A DNA stretch of 64,000 bases, from positions 39,699,501 through 39,763,500 of the forward strand of contig JAPTOF010000001.1 in the NCBI GenBank assembly GCA_028554755.1, read 5' to 3'. The notes under the pieces were generated by a model that worked only from the letters and a program-made list of their open reading frames with translations, made no database searches and had not been told where the DNA came from. This document shows, in pieces, positions 49,934 through 62,900 of this stretch (position 1 is the stretch's first letter; each line of letters opens with the position of its first letter). This stretch comes from Cordia subcordata. Lineage: Eukaryota > Streptophyta > Magnoliopsida > Boraginales > Cordiaceae. A program made the position numbers and the translations under genes.

Positions 49934-52012
49934 TCAAAAATGAGGAATTGTGGTATTAATAGAAAGTCAACTGCAAGAAATCAAACTATTCAACCAAAAA
50001 ATAAAAATTCAACCTAAATCGTGCTCTAGGGAACAAATATTGCAAAGCGAAAATCAATCTTACAATTTGAGTTACTTTTATGGATTCTTCGCTTTTAATG
50101 GGATAGAAAGCAATGTGCACTCTTGAACGCCATTCTATGATTCTTCTTGCACAACAACACACACATCAAACAATCAAAAGAGTGCATTTTCTTATTTTGA
50201 CAAGTTAAAACTTTTTTGCTTTGACCCAAAAAAAGAAGCTAAACTTTTTTTGCTAAAAAAAAGTACACTAAAAAGGCCTCAATGGTCTATCTAGCCCATC
50301 CCAGAAACCAAAGCCCAGCAGAAATTGCAAACCAGGACACAAAAAAAGCATCCTAAGCGCTGGGCGAGCCAAAATAAATGATTTTCTTTTTTTTTTTTAA
50401 TTTTTTTAAGAAGTAAATGGTTACGCGATTTTTGGATACTTAGTAATACGATTATGATTAGTTAATTTCCAATTGCCATTGCTTCTGATTAGAGCTTTAG
50501 TTATAGGTTATATTAAACGATTAAAAATATGATTATTCATTTTTTTGCAAGTAACCAACCTACTACCATCTTGGTGCCAAAACAACAATAAACACCACCT
50601 TGGTCATAGCTGAGAAACTGCCGGAGGAAAACACTCCAACCCCAAACCCAACACGCATTGCTAATCCAAAGACCGGCGCCAAAAAGATGACCACGACAAC
50701 CCCACCAAAAAAGTTTGCACTTTGGACATCTCAATTTGTCTTTGTCTAGGTTATGGTCGTAATTTAATTGTTGTGAACTATCTACATATTTCAGTATAAT
50801 TATACTAATAATTCACGATCATTAGATTACAATTGTAAAACATGAACCAATCCAATCCGATTTCCATTTGTGACACAACCTCCTCATTGGGCCTCAGAAT
50901 ATACATATACATATAGAGAGATGGACCATGTGTTTGGGTTAGCCTAAAGGCAAGATACATCGAATCTTAAGCCATTAGCCCATTACAAGTTTATTTCAGT
51001 TTTTTTTTACGATGTGCATTTGCGCAATGTGAACAAAAAGTAAAAATAAAAAATAAAAATAAAACAAAGAAAAGGAAATATATATATATATATATATGTG
51101 CATACACACGTTTCCCGACGCAAACGCTACACAATCCTTTACACCTACGTCAAGTCGTCACCATCAAAATACGTTTTAAGCACTTTTTTGTTTTACTTAA
51201 TTAATTAATCATTTATTTATTTATTTTGTGGGCCGCTGCTCTATTTGAAGCATATACTAAAAGAACGATAAAGACATTTGTTTTGTTTGTAACATTCAAT
51301 TTTATATTACAATAAGTCACTAAATTTTATTGTCTTTTCATTTTTTCAAACAAACTATATACACCGTGCGTTAATATTTATAAAAAAATTAGTTAATTAA
51401 TAATCAAGAATATAATGAGTACAAAAAATCTAAACAGAGATAAATGAAAGTCATCAGAATGTTAAATTTGGTCCTCAAGGGTGACCAAACATAATTTATT
51501 ATGCAAATTTGAGTAAACAAGTGATAAAAACTAAAGAAAAGTGATATTAAATTCACTCTAAAATTAAAAAAAAAAAAAAGAAGCGCATTGGATTAGCACC
51601 TTATCTCTAATGATCCAAAACCGAATAATATTAATAAATAAATATGGTTATCGATTTATTTTTCGAGCCCCAAGGATGTATAATTTATAAAAAGATTTTT
51701 TTTAAAAATTTTAATTTAATTATCCATTTGTGTGAGAGAGTAGATCACGCGAACAGCCGAAAGAAAACAAAAAGGTGGGTCTCTCTTCTTCAACTCTTCA
51801 CGCAGACCCAGTTGACATGTTCTTGTTTATTTCTTTACATACCACCAAAACGACCCTCCTTAGATCTTTTTCACAAGATCGCATCTTTATCTCTCTCTAA
51901 ATACACATTTTGCACAAAAAGTTACATATGTATCTAATTTATTTATATTGATACATAGAGATTGATGCATGCCGTGTGATAAAGGGTGTTTAAAAAAATT
52001 ATTAGAAAAAAA
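49934..52012. other. Intergenic region upstream of the KMS1-like gene
   Basis: No gene seen. CT-rich text (TTTATCTCTCTCTAAATACAC near 51885-51907) lies 100-130 bases before the ATG at 52013 and probably belongs to the leader or core promoter. A short (TA)n tract occurs at 51077-51096. Confidence 0.45.
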
Positions 52013-55000
52013 ATGGGGTCGAAGAAAAAGGTGGCTTCGAACAAAATTTCTCCAAATGTTTCACAAGATGAAGATACGTCCATCTCAGGCAAGTTCTGTA
52101 TTTTTAATTAATTTTTGGTTAGAGAAATAAAAAAGAAAAAGTTTACTTCCCCCTCCCCCCCCCCTCCTGATCTGGGTATATGTTATTTTCTGTTGTTGAG
52201 CTTTGATTTATTTTAGTGTAACTTTTTTTTTTTTTTGGGTATGTGTTTTTTTTGGTTTGATTAATGAAGAATTTGGTATGATTACTGATCTGCAGCTATT
52301 GGATTAGATAGTGATGAATGATAATAAGGCTGCTGACTCAGAACCTTTGATTAGGATGTAATGATGATAAGGCTAAAGGGTCGTAAATTATTGAATCTTT
52401 GTGTGCATAGATTGCTTCAATAGCTTAGTATGTTCGTATAAAATTTGGATCTTTTTGATGGATTCATATAGTGTTTGGTTAGCTATTAGCATTGGCATTG
52501 TTATGGTATTTTTGTTAATGTGAAGCTTAAAGAAGCAATGTGATGTTATAGTGACTGTTTGTTTTGTTGGTGTTGGCTGTTCTACTTATGGAGATGACAA
52601 AAAGCTTCGAAATCTTTGGGGCTTGTGGCTTGTCAACTGGGATTTTTCACTCGTTTCCTGTTATATTAGATCATGTAATAATATATACTTGTTTGGTTAT
52701 GAGGTCAGCCGGAGCTCATTACTGAAAGTGTTCAAAAAGTTGTTTTGTATTTCCTCATGAATTGTTTTTCTGACGGACTATCTAGAAAAGGAAGATATGT
52801 TTTTAGTGTCGGAGGAGATGAAGTGCTACACGATGTATTACTGGTGCAGTGTATATCTTTTGTGGAGAAGTTAAAGGGGAAATTCTTTCTGCTTGTTTTA
52901 TGAGTAGAAGTTCGAATATGTCAGACAATACTTGCATCTACCATTTTCCCCGAAATTTAAAGTTATTCCCAAGCCATCTGGTTTAAGACATTAGGGCACA
53001 GCTAATCATGGAGAATATAATGTGCAATTTATGGTATAGTTTGAGGTTCTAATTATGTGAAATTGTCCATGAGACCTTGGTGGAGTTAATCTCCAATTAA
53101 CTCAGGCATTGCAGGGTTAATGTTAACCAGTTTTCTATATCTGATCCTTGGTACACTCAATATGGTGACGTATTTTGATTCTCATTTAAGCATTAATGTT
53201 AAATGGCCATACCTATCCTCGCTTTAGTGTCTAAGTTGGCTCAAGACTTGTGTCATGGGTTGATCGTTTAGGGTATAGAACTCGTGGGTTCTTGGATCTA
53301 ATATTGTTGTCTTACCATCTTTATTTGCTCTTAAGTTGATTATTTGATTGATATACCATGTTGAGCTCTTGCATCCAACTCAGCTGCTTCTCTGTAACCC
53401 TTATGCTTTATATTTTCTTTCCCTAAAGCTCACCGTAGGATTTTGACTTTGATCTTCATTTTGCAGGACTTCGAGCAAAGCATCAACAAGAACTAGAAAA
53501 TCTGACTTTAACGACTCAACCTTTTAGAACAATCACACTTTTCATTTTGGGTGTTATACAATATCTTAGTCGATCAGCATCTTATCTTTTGGCTCATGGA
53601 GGTTCTTTTATGCTTTTGAGTATCCTTGTTCTGGCAGCTGGTGTACTGCTTGTTACAATAGATGGTCCTCATGAGAAGGTACTCCATGTTGTTAATTACC
53701 TTAGTTGTTGTTATTTGGTAAAAGAATTGATATATTGTGTAAAAGTATACAGTTTTGCTATTCTAATTATGTTGGATCATCTTTATCTGCTACTTGGATT
53801 TTGCTATTTGGGGTACGAAATTGGTGCTTGGCTCCTCTACTTTGATAAATAACCCTTGATTATTTATTCTGAGTGTGAACTGTGAAGATAGTGAATTTCA
53901 AGTTTCTTGATTTGGTTCACAAATATTGGTTCCTTTTTTGCATCAGCTAAGCATAAAACAACTTTTTTCTCGCAGCATATGGAGGAAGTTCTTAAATATT
54001 TGCAGTTTGGGTTATGGTGGGTGGCCCTTGGAGTGGCATCATCCATTGGCCTTGGTAAGCAACACTGGTTTAAGTGAAACTGTGAAAGTAAAGTCTTTTG
54101 CAGTTTGGCACTTAGTTTTGTTTTGGTTATGTTCATTTAGGTCTGCGATTCCATTAGAAGGTCTTGCTGTTATATATATATATATATATATACACACGCT
54201 CCCTCTTGTGTGTGTATTCGTCTGGAACCTTAGAGTAGAAAATTAATGGCCTTGATAAATGCCACTTGCAAACTTGATTACATGAAATTGCAGCTAATCA
54301 GAGTTTTCTGTGCTTGTTGGACTTTAAAAACCTATTCCCTTGGAAACTCTGGAAGAAATTTCCCCGCATTCCATGAGGTTTTACTTAGCAAGAAGAATCT
54401 GCAGTTTACTACTCTCCAATGACCAAATCCTTTCAAAAGAAAAATGAAGAATGAATTCTTCTCCTGTAGGCAACTGATTTTATAGGATAATGCACAAGAT
54501 CATCCTGCTAATTGTGTTTAATTATAATTTAATTATGTTTTTGCTTGGTGCAGGGTCAGGTTTACACACCTTTGTTCTCTATCTGGGCCCTCATATTGCA
54601 TTATTCACAATTAAAGCAATGCAGTGTGGTCGAGTTGACATCAAAAGCACTCCCTATGATACAATTCAGTTGAAAAGCCGTCCTTCCTGGCTTGGCAAAG
54701 ATTGCTCAGAATTCGGGCCTCCAATCTTTCCATCCTCACCTGGTACCCGGGTTCCACTTAGTAGCATACTGCCCCAGGTGCAATTGGAGGCTATTCTGTG
54801 GGGCATTGGAACTGCTCTTGGAGAGCTTCCTCCGTATTTCATCTCAAGGGCAGGTATGATCGTATGAACTTTAGTTGGATGTTTAAATCCTCGTTGTGTT
54901 TAAGTCAACTACATTTTCAGTTTTGAAAGTACTCAATGGAGGCATTGACGTAGTGCTTGTTGGAACTGGAAGGTGAATCCATGTTTATTCAAGTTGGGGT

Positions 55001-56574
55001 TGTAGATATATCATATAAGCTTTTTAGAAAGAAATATGATCATAGGCATGTGAGAGATATAAACAATTGCTATCACTTGGGCTTAATTGCTAATGAAGTA
55101 GATTGGAGTATATTTGGTTGTTTGAGTGCTGTACATTTTAATAAACAGAGCATTTGTTTTTTTTAATCATAGTATCGTGTCTGGGTTGAGAACCGGTTAG
55201 TCGGTTACTATCATACTTTATTCTTAGCGAGCCAACTATAAAGCCGTGGTGCCATTAGATGTGCTAATAAAGGCATTAATATTTATAATATTTCACATTT
55301 ACGTGCAGCAAGCATATCAGGCAGTCCTGTGAATGCTATGGAAGAGCTGGATGCTTCTGCCGCCAAAGATAGTGGGATCATAGCTACCCATCTAACTGAT
55401 ATCAAGCGCTGGTTGCTCTCACATGCGCAATATTTGAACTTCTGCACTATTTTGGTGCTCGCTTCGGTCAGTCTTGAGCTTCTCATCTCTGTGGTCTTCT
55501 TTATCTCTAGGGGATGGTAGTTGCAAATTTTACCTGCTCCTATAATCCTTGGTGCAATTCTTCCAGCATTGGGTTTATAACTTGCCTTGTTCTCTTTGTC
55601 ACTCTGTTCCAGAATTTCTGCCATGCATTTCTGTTGATGACAGAATTTGAAAAATATTGTTCCTACTTTTTCCTTCTCTTTTGGCAGGGTGGGGTCGGGT
55701 TGTTTCTGAATTTTTAGATAAGCCTGTTGCAGTTATTTCTGATAAGCACTCCTCTTTGTTGAATGAAATTTCTTGCAGGTTCCAAATCCCTTATTTGATC
55801 TTGCTGGCATAATGTGTGGGCAATTTGGAATTCCTTTCTGGGAGTTTTTCCTTGCAACACTGCTTGGGAAAGCAATTATAAAGACTCATATTCAGGTGTG
55901 TCTCAAGACCCTCATGTCTATGCTAAAGACAATAAACATTTTTTAGGCCTGGTAATTTAATTTTTCACCCTGTGATGATAAACACACTGGTCCGTTTTGT
56001 TATAATAAGGCTTCACTTTTTCAGATCCTTGTGCTTGAATTTTAAAATGATGGTCTATCGTTTGTCTGCAGACAGTCTTCATCATCTCTGTATGCAATAA
56101 TCAACTCCTGCACTGGATGGAAAACGAATTGATATGGGTGCTTAGTTTTATTCCTGGTCTCGACTCTATATTACCCAACCTTGTTTCGAAGCTTCATGCC
56201 ATAAAAGACAAGTATATGGCTACTAAACCTCCCGTCCCTTCAAATATTAAGGTATTCTTGTATGGTTAAAGCATCCGTCTTCTTTCTAATGCATACAAAC
56301 TACATGTTGACCTGTTCCTTGCATTTGAAAATTTGGATCATATCTTTTTGTTCTTTGTGTTTATATACCTCTGTGTTCTTATCAGGTGAAGAAATGGGAC
56401 TTCTCATTAGCTTCAATTTGGAATGGAGTGGTATGGCTCATGCTGCTGAACTTTTTTGTTCAGATCGTGAACGCAACTGCTCGACGCACTCTTAAGAAAC
56501 AGCAGGAAAATGATTTGGCTGCATTGAGAAACAAATTAAAGCATGTAGATGACTTGGATCATTCATCTAGTTGA
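52013..56574 (+). CDS. KMS1: KMS1/VMP1-type vacuole membrane protein (VTT/SNARE-associated domain)
   Basis: ER/endomembrane multi-spanning protein of the VMP1 family; in Arabidopsis KMS1/KMS2 are needed for the early secretory pathway. Exons: 52013-52088, 53467-53678, 53976-54054, 54554-54853, 55309-55466, 55779-55895, 56072-56251, 56386-56574; 436 aa. The N-terminus is lysine-rich (MGSKKKVAS). The conserved [15 protein letters not shown] and ITLFILG lead into the first membrane helices. Other landmarks are [38 protein letters not shown], and the VTT-domain text [21 protein letters not shown] followed by KAIIKTHIQ. The C-terminus is charged ([18 protein letters not shown]). Intron 1 has a GC donor (TCAG|GCAAGT); extending to the next GT would create a TGA. 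All other introns are GT-AG and phases agree. Arabidopsis and animal VMP1 relatives act in secretion and autophagy; a specific role here is not shown by the sequence. Confidence 0.92.
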
Positions 56575-58434
56575 AAAGGATACACAATATTTTCCTCTCT
56601 TTTCTCATGGTTAGAGCTAGGGTTAGGTGACAGCTTCCACAAGTCGCTATCCAAGCCAACGCGAAAACCTGCAAGGGCAAGTCTCTGTTGGAAACTTGTA
56701 TAGAAATGAAATTGATTTGCAGGTTCATCTGTTAAGTGTAATTCCAGGGAAGAGAAGCATTGTTTTTGAGAAGATACTAATCTCCATTGTTGACAATGTT
56801 GTGATCATGGAAAGTTGTTAATTCTTTGGCAATGCAAGACATCATCATTTGCCTCTTACTTCTCCTTGGCTTTTATTTGTTCAGTTTCTTGGGAAGTCTC
56901 TTTATTTCTGGGCTATATGTATACTTTCCCAACTGGATAGTAACTTTAATGTATTATTTCAATAATAGCATAATTAACATGTCCCTATGGTAGCATAACT
57001 TTTATTTATTATAATGGTCGTGATTATTTTATTATCCCTTCATAATCACATTCTTATCTTGTTTATTGTTGGTTTAGATGTTGATACCCATGCCTAACAG
57101 TTACCATGATCATAGCTGTCCCCGTTGGAATCAAAATTTTTAGTGGGATCTCTACCATGAATCATGATCATAGTTTTGGCAAATTCTGGAGTACTCTTAC
57201 AGTGTTATAATGTCATGAGAAAATTCTAATTCCATGTGATAGCACACGACCGTCATGTGATTGTGTTATAACATTATGAGAAAATTCTAAATCTATGTGT
57301 TGCACGATGGCCGACCACACAACGACTGGGTTGATAGCCTGATGTGGAGTTTGAATATGTAGCTGAATGCCCTATTCTTTTTAATTTCCTTCATCAGTGG
57401 CAGGTCATATTTTCAAAGCTGATGATAGTTTTGAAGATATGCCATGCCTGTGCTAACGTGTTTTTCACTTGCTGTTTAGCAGAAATTTTCGGACGTTCAA
57501 CAAATGCTGCAGAATTTTCCGGAGTGGTCCTTGTAAAGTTTTCAAATCATCATTAAATTGCATTTTAGGATAAGATAAATACATATGACGTACAAGTCAT
57601 TCCTGCGTGTCTTCCATTACAAGTATAATGTCTATCATCAGAAAATATATTTCATCAGTCTCATAACACGATTTCATAGTCTGAACTAAGTAATCCATCG
57701 ACAAAGTATCGACTTATTGTGCTTATATACTTAAGTATTTTAAGTTTAAATATATATTAATGTAAGTATATTTTGAGATTCCTCGTTATTCCCGAAACTT
57801 GTGGCACTAAAATGCTTCAAATAGTTTCGTTTAAGTGAGTTCCTTGTCATGATAAAACTTATTATAGAGAAAAAAAAAAAAGGAAAAAGTTGCTGATGTA
57901 ACTAAGGAGAGGGGCAGGGGAAGTAGACAAATTTTTGACGTATTTCAAAAATCATTAGAGAAACCAATAAGAAAGCCAAAATGATATATACATGTAACAG
58001 CTTAAGTTCAACCACTAGTTTGTAATAACATTTAGCTTAATTAATTGAATTGGTCCGAAATAATTAAGCTAATAATAACATTATAGTAAATCTAAAATAG
58101 TATAAATAGAAAAAAACCGATGTAAGATAAGACATTACAGAATCTCCCAACATCCTCATCCCTTTAGATAGAACATAACTACAGTCCGAGAACACAAAGC
58201 AGCAAGGAGTCTGCCTAAAACTTGATACTGTGTAACGACCTAAGCCCAACTTTTGGTCTGCCATCATATTAAATTTAATCAATTGGCTCAAAATATTTAA
58301 CTGGTAATAATAGAAGTAGTGAATCCAAGTTATACCGATGATAATAGAAGTAGTGAATCTAAGTTATAAACACAAAAGAAATAAATAAGTAAAAAAAATA
58401 ACATTTGAAATTTTATAAGACACATATCTTAGGT
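56575..58434. other. Intergenic region downstream of the KMS1-like gene
   Basis: No further gene found. The first 400 bases are likely 3' UTR. A tandem duplication lies at 57202-57322 (listed separately). The remainder is AT-rich. CGTAACGACCTAAGCCCAAC near 58233 recurs as CGTAACAACCCAAGCCCAAAC near 28465, both on plus, so part of this stretch may be dispersed repeat. Confidence 0.4.
57202..57322. repeat. Two-copy tandem repeat of about 61 bases
   Basis: GTGTTATAATGTCATGAGAAAATTCTAA at 57202 recurs as GTGTTATAACATTATGAGAAAATTCTAA at 57263. Both copies continue through NTCYATGTGN and GCACGAC/GCACGATGG text. It is non-coding. Confidence 0.65.
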
Positions 58435-58940
58435 AGAATTGGCAAATAGGTCAAGTTGGGTTAATCGGGTTGGCAGGTTAGTTTGGATCGAGTCATTTTT
58501 TGGCGGGCCATAGTGTCGACCCATGCCTTGTCAAATTGTGGGTCGGTAGATTGAAGGATTAGGTAGGTTGACCTTCCATATTTAAAAAAAAAATCCTATG
58601 AATTTTTAACAAAATAATTATGAAATCAAATATGTAAATTCTGACATCATAACATAAGATCATAATCAATTACAAAAACAATAATTAAGTTGATATCCTA
58701 TGAGTAGTTATACATGATTTCTAAAAATAAAGACAGGTTAAATCTATTGACAAGTTAAGCAGGTCATTTTGGTAGGATGGAGAATCACCCGTACATCAAC
58801 CTAACCCGACTTGCATATTTGGTGAGTTGGGTCGAGTTGACTCATTTGCGTGACAAGCAACCACACAACCCTAACTTCTTTTTTTGGCGGGTTAGGAGGG
58901 TCGACCCACAGATATTAACCGGTTTAGAGTTGACAACTCT
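58435..58940. mobile_element. GGCAAA-type inverted-repeat element, second family member
   Basis: The left end is AGAATTGGCAAATAGGTC and the right end is AGAGTTGACAACTCT; the terminal 10 or so bases pair with mismatches. The interior has GGGTCGACCC / GGCGGGTTAGGAGGGTCGAC type text shared with the inner element at 45761-46169. It is diverged and non-coding, and no target duplication was identified. Confidence 0.5.
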
Positions 58941-58964
58941 AATCTCAAGTGTGTAAAATAATAA

Positions 58965-59164
58965 ATGCTCGTTTGGATTGACTTTTTAAAAAACTCTCTT
59001 AAAACTTTTGAAAAAGTACTTTTGAGAAGTTAAAAGTTTTGATTTTTCGAAAAAGTTAAAATTGAATTTCTTTTTCCAATGCAAATATTTATATTACAAA
59101 AAAGATATGATTTTATTTTTCAAAACAAAGGGTTTTGCATAAAAAAGACCAATTCAAACACATT
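58965..59164. mobile_element. Fold-back MITE, GTTTGGATTGRC family, copy 6
   Basis: The left end AATGCTCGTTTGGATTGACTT pairs with the right end AAGACCAATTCAAACACATTC. The interior shows TTTTGAAAAAGTACTTTTGAG and related self-complementary runs. It lies about 30 bases after the element at 58435-58940 and about 780 bases upstream of the sugar transporter. Confidence 0.65.
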
Positions 59165-59667
59165 CTAGAGAACAAATTCGTTCTAAACGATGTTCTTGTT
59201 TTAAAACCTTTATATATATTTTTAACAAAGTACTCCACTTTTAGTTGATTTGAAATATGGACTTTTAGTAGGAACGAAATGTGAGATATGTGTAGTGAGT
59301 TGTTCTTTACATAAAAGATATAAATATATTTATTTATGGCAATTTAATTAATTATTCACATGCATCAGCCACTTGATTCCTTCATGTTTACGTAATGTTT
59401 GCAAATATCTGGATAAAAAGTGAAGAGGTCGTAACGTTGTTGAATTTTCTACGATTCTCTCTAATCATCCACAACCCAAAATTCAACCAAATTACTTAAG
59501 CTGATGTTCAAACTGTGAAACGCAACCTAAGCTAGTTTGTCTATTTATTTATTTATTTATTTTTTCAATATAAAAGCAGAAACATAAGTTGACTTCATAG
59601 GCGTCAAGCAATAAAAGAAACAAAAACACTGAAATGATATCTCACAAACACAAACACAAACACATAC

Positions 59668-59714
<47 letters not shown>

Positions 59715-59794
59715 GTGTTAAGATGCTGCTGGTGGTTTCAAGACACACCTCATCCATTTCTTAACTCATTATTCACTCTCTACTTAGCTACGCT

Positions 59795-59802
59795 TATATA
59801 AG
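59795..59802 (+). promoter_or_regulatory. Probable TATA box of the sugar transporter gene
   Basis: TATATAAG, about 140 bases upstream of the ATG at 59940, followed by pyrimidine-rich leader sequence. Preceded at 59668-59714 by a long (TA)n tract. Confidence 0.5.
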
Positions 59803-59939
59803 CCCTTCTGCATTCAACTTCTCTAGTTCCATTCAGCTTCTGTATTCTTCATCAACTTATTCTTCTACTTATTGATCATTTTTTCCTTTTTAAACTTATT
59901 GTTTGAAGTAAAGATCATCAAAAAAAGGCACTAGAAATC

Positions 59940-62900
59940 ATGCCAGCAGGAGGGTTTTCTACCACTGGGGCTGGAGGAAAAGAGTTTGAGGCCAAGATCA
60001 CGCCTATAGTTGTCATGTCATGTATCATGGCAGCTACTGGAGGTCTTATGTTTGGCTATGATGTTGGTGTTTCAGGTGAATATAACATACATATACATAC
60101 ATATATATGTATATACCTCTATCATATGCTTAATGTGTTTTTTACTTTTTTTAAGTTTTATGTACGGTCTCGAGGCTGTGAACACGGCCGTGACAAATTT
60201 AATCACAAAAGATGTGTACAAATATATGCGTTTGCTGATAAAAAGAATATTGGTTTAAGTTTAGGTTAGATTTCAAGATACCCTTATATCTAAGTATAAG
60301 ACATAAATGTATACCCTTATATATTATATCTATTATATTTGAGATTAGGGTAATTTAAGTTGTTAAAGCTATTTTCTAAGAGTAAGGTTTCGGACGTATA
60401 ATTCTACGAGGAACGAAGAGTTAAGTTAAAAGGGCAAAAAAAAGATTACCCTTATATCTTTTTGTCTATTTCACACTATAGTAGATGAACGTTTATTATT
60501 CTTATTGCGCTTCATTGCATAAGATTTTCAAGTAATCTTATATTAAGAAATACAGTGTCATCGATACTTCTTTAAATTCACTCATGGCACGAATTTGGTG
60601 CACCTAATTGTACTTTTCGTTGTTTTTTCCTACTTTTTGTTCCCCCCCCCTCCCCCCTTCCTTCTGCTTAATTATGAATATATTGCATTCTTATACGTAT
60701 ATATAGTCTAGACTTTTATTTAAATTTGCTATATTTTATTATTACAGGTGGTGTTACATCAATGGGTGACTTCTTGAAAAAATTCTTCCCAGTAGTATAT
60801 GAGAGGACCAAGGATCCACGCTTGAATAGTAATTACTGCAAGTACGATAATCAAGGGCTGCAGCTTTTCACATCATCATTATATTTGGCAGGCTTAACAG
60901 CAACTTTCTTTGCTTCTTACACTACGAGAAGGCTTGGCCGAAGGCTAAACATGTTGGTTGCTGGAGTTTTCTTCGTACTTGGCGTCTTATTAAACGCTGC
61001 AGCTCAAGACCTCGCAATGCTTATTTTTGGAAGGATTTTACTTGGTTGTGGGGTTGGTTTCGCTAATCAGGTACGTACATATAAATATTCATATATACTT
61101 TTTTTCGAATATTTTTAGTTAATTAACATCTGGTACGTCTTCAAAACGTCTAATTAAAGATGATACGTGACACCATTAACAGTAGCTTAAAGTATTCTCC
61201 ATGATTTCTTAGTTCCTTTTGTACCTAAGACTAATAAAACCTTGATAATTAGTTATTGTCAAGCTATCAAAATGAATCATCATGTTTGGAAAGAAAGGAA
61301 CGTCATGAATAAGGCATAATCATAATCAATATTGGTCATTATCAGATTCTACTTTTCAAGCTGGGATCTTTTCACCTGATTTTTTCCTAGTTATTTAATT
61401 GTTAATGCTCTTTTGACTAGCTATCCATGTACGCCATTTGGTGGGGGGTTCAAGAGAGAGATTAACATGATCGATATGTTTTTCAGTAGCCACTGGATGA
61501 AAGATGATCTCAAATATCTATCTATATATATTATATAGTATTTAATGGAACCAAACAACAATTCTTTTTTAACTAGCCATTTTTGTAATACAAATAAAAT
61601 ACCCCATCTTCTACCACGTACGTGGAATTACATGCAAAATCTTTCTTCTAACATAACTTATCTTACACCCGATTTACATGCCCTCAAATATATATATTCT
61701 GACTACCATTAATTCATTTACACCATATATTCCCATAATTTTCGTATATTATCCTTATTTTCAAATTTCCAATCTTGAACCATTAATATAAATTTAGCTA
61801 TATTAAAAATTAATTTATTTAGAGTCCAATTTAGTTTAGTTTTTATATATTATCAATTAAAATTTTATGCATTTATTTATTTAAAATTTTAATATATAGT
61901 TCATTCATAAATTTGTGCATTTCATGGTTCTTATCATTAGTATCCATCATACAAACAACTGAAAACTATCTGTCCGATCTCCAAGTGTACTTTAAATATC
62001 CAAGTAATAATTATCTATCGGTTCGTTCACCCTTTTTTCCAGCATTGAATATGTTCCATCATTGACAAACTTACAATGTAGTTCAGACTCTTTAAGAATA
62101 TCCAGACAAATTTAAAATAGAGTTGGACAAAGGGAAAAAGAAACAGGAAAAATAAAGAAAAGGTTGTGGTCAAGCTTTTAGCTCTTCTTGACCCCAAAAA
62201 AAGGCCCTTTAGTTAGCTCATTATTGACCAGATAAGTCCTTTCTGTTCAATTTCCACTCACCTTTAAAAATGTTGATTAATGATAATAATTTACATTGCG
62301 AGTGACGTAATATTTTGCTTTTTCTTATTATGTAAAAAGAGATATAAAACATCGTCAATAATATATAATAATGTTCGAAAATTAGAAACTGTGCTTTAGG
62401 GATTACCCACCCTAGTCTCTATTGCTTTATCTAATTGGCAAAATTATTAGGGCATACGAATCCGATCCTGTGAGAACCGAGAATGCGAGGAAAAAAAGGC
62501 AATCCCAATTTTCACTTTGTGTGGTAGCTTGATTTTCAATTGTCACATTTCTCCTCCAACTTTCTAGTGACCAATTACTAACATATTTATCCTTCTATCT
62601 TTATTTCCACTTTCAACTTCTACCATGCAGCTTGTGAGAAGAAATGATTTATCGTTCGTTCAGATTTTTTTTTTTATAAATTTTTTACAAAAAAACACAC
62701 TTTTATAATAAATATTTAGTTTGGTTAAAAAATAAAAATCTAAAAAAAAAAGTTTAAATTCTATTTTTAAAAATTACAAAAAAAAGTTTAAACTCTAAAA
62801 AATAATTTTTTAAAAGTTATTAAAAAACATTTTTTTTAAAAAAGATCAATTTAAACAAGCGCTTAGGAGACTGCATGATGACAATCCCTTATATTTTGTA

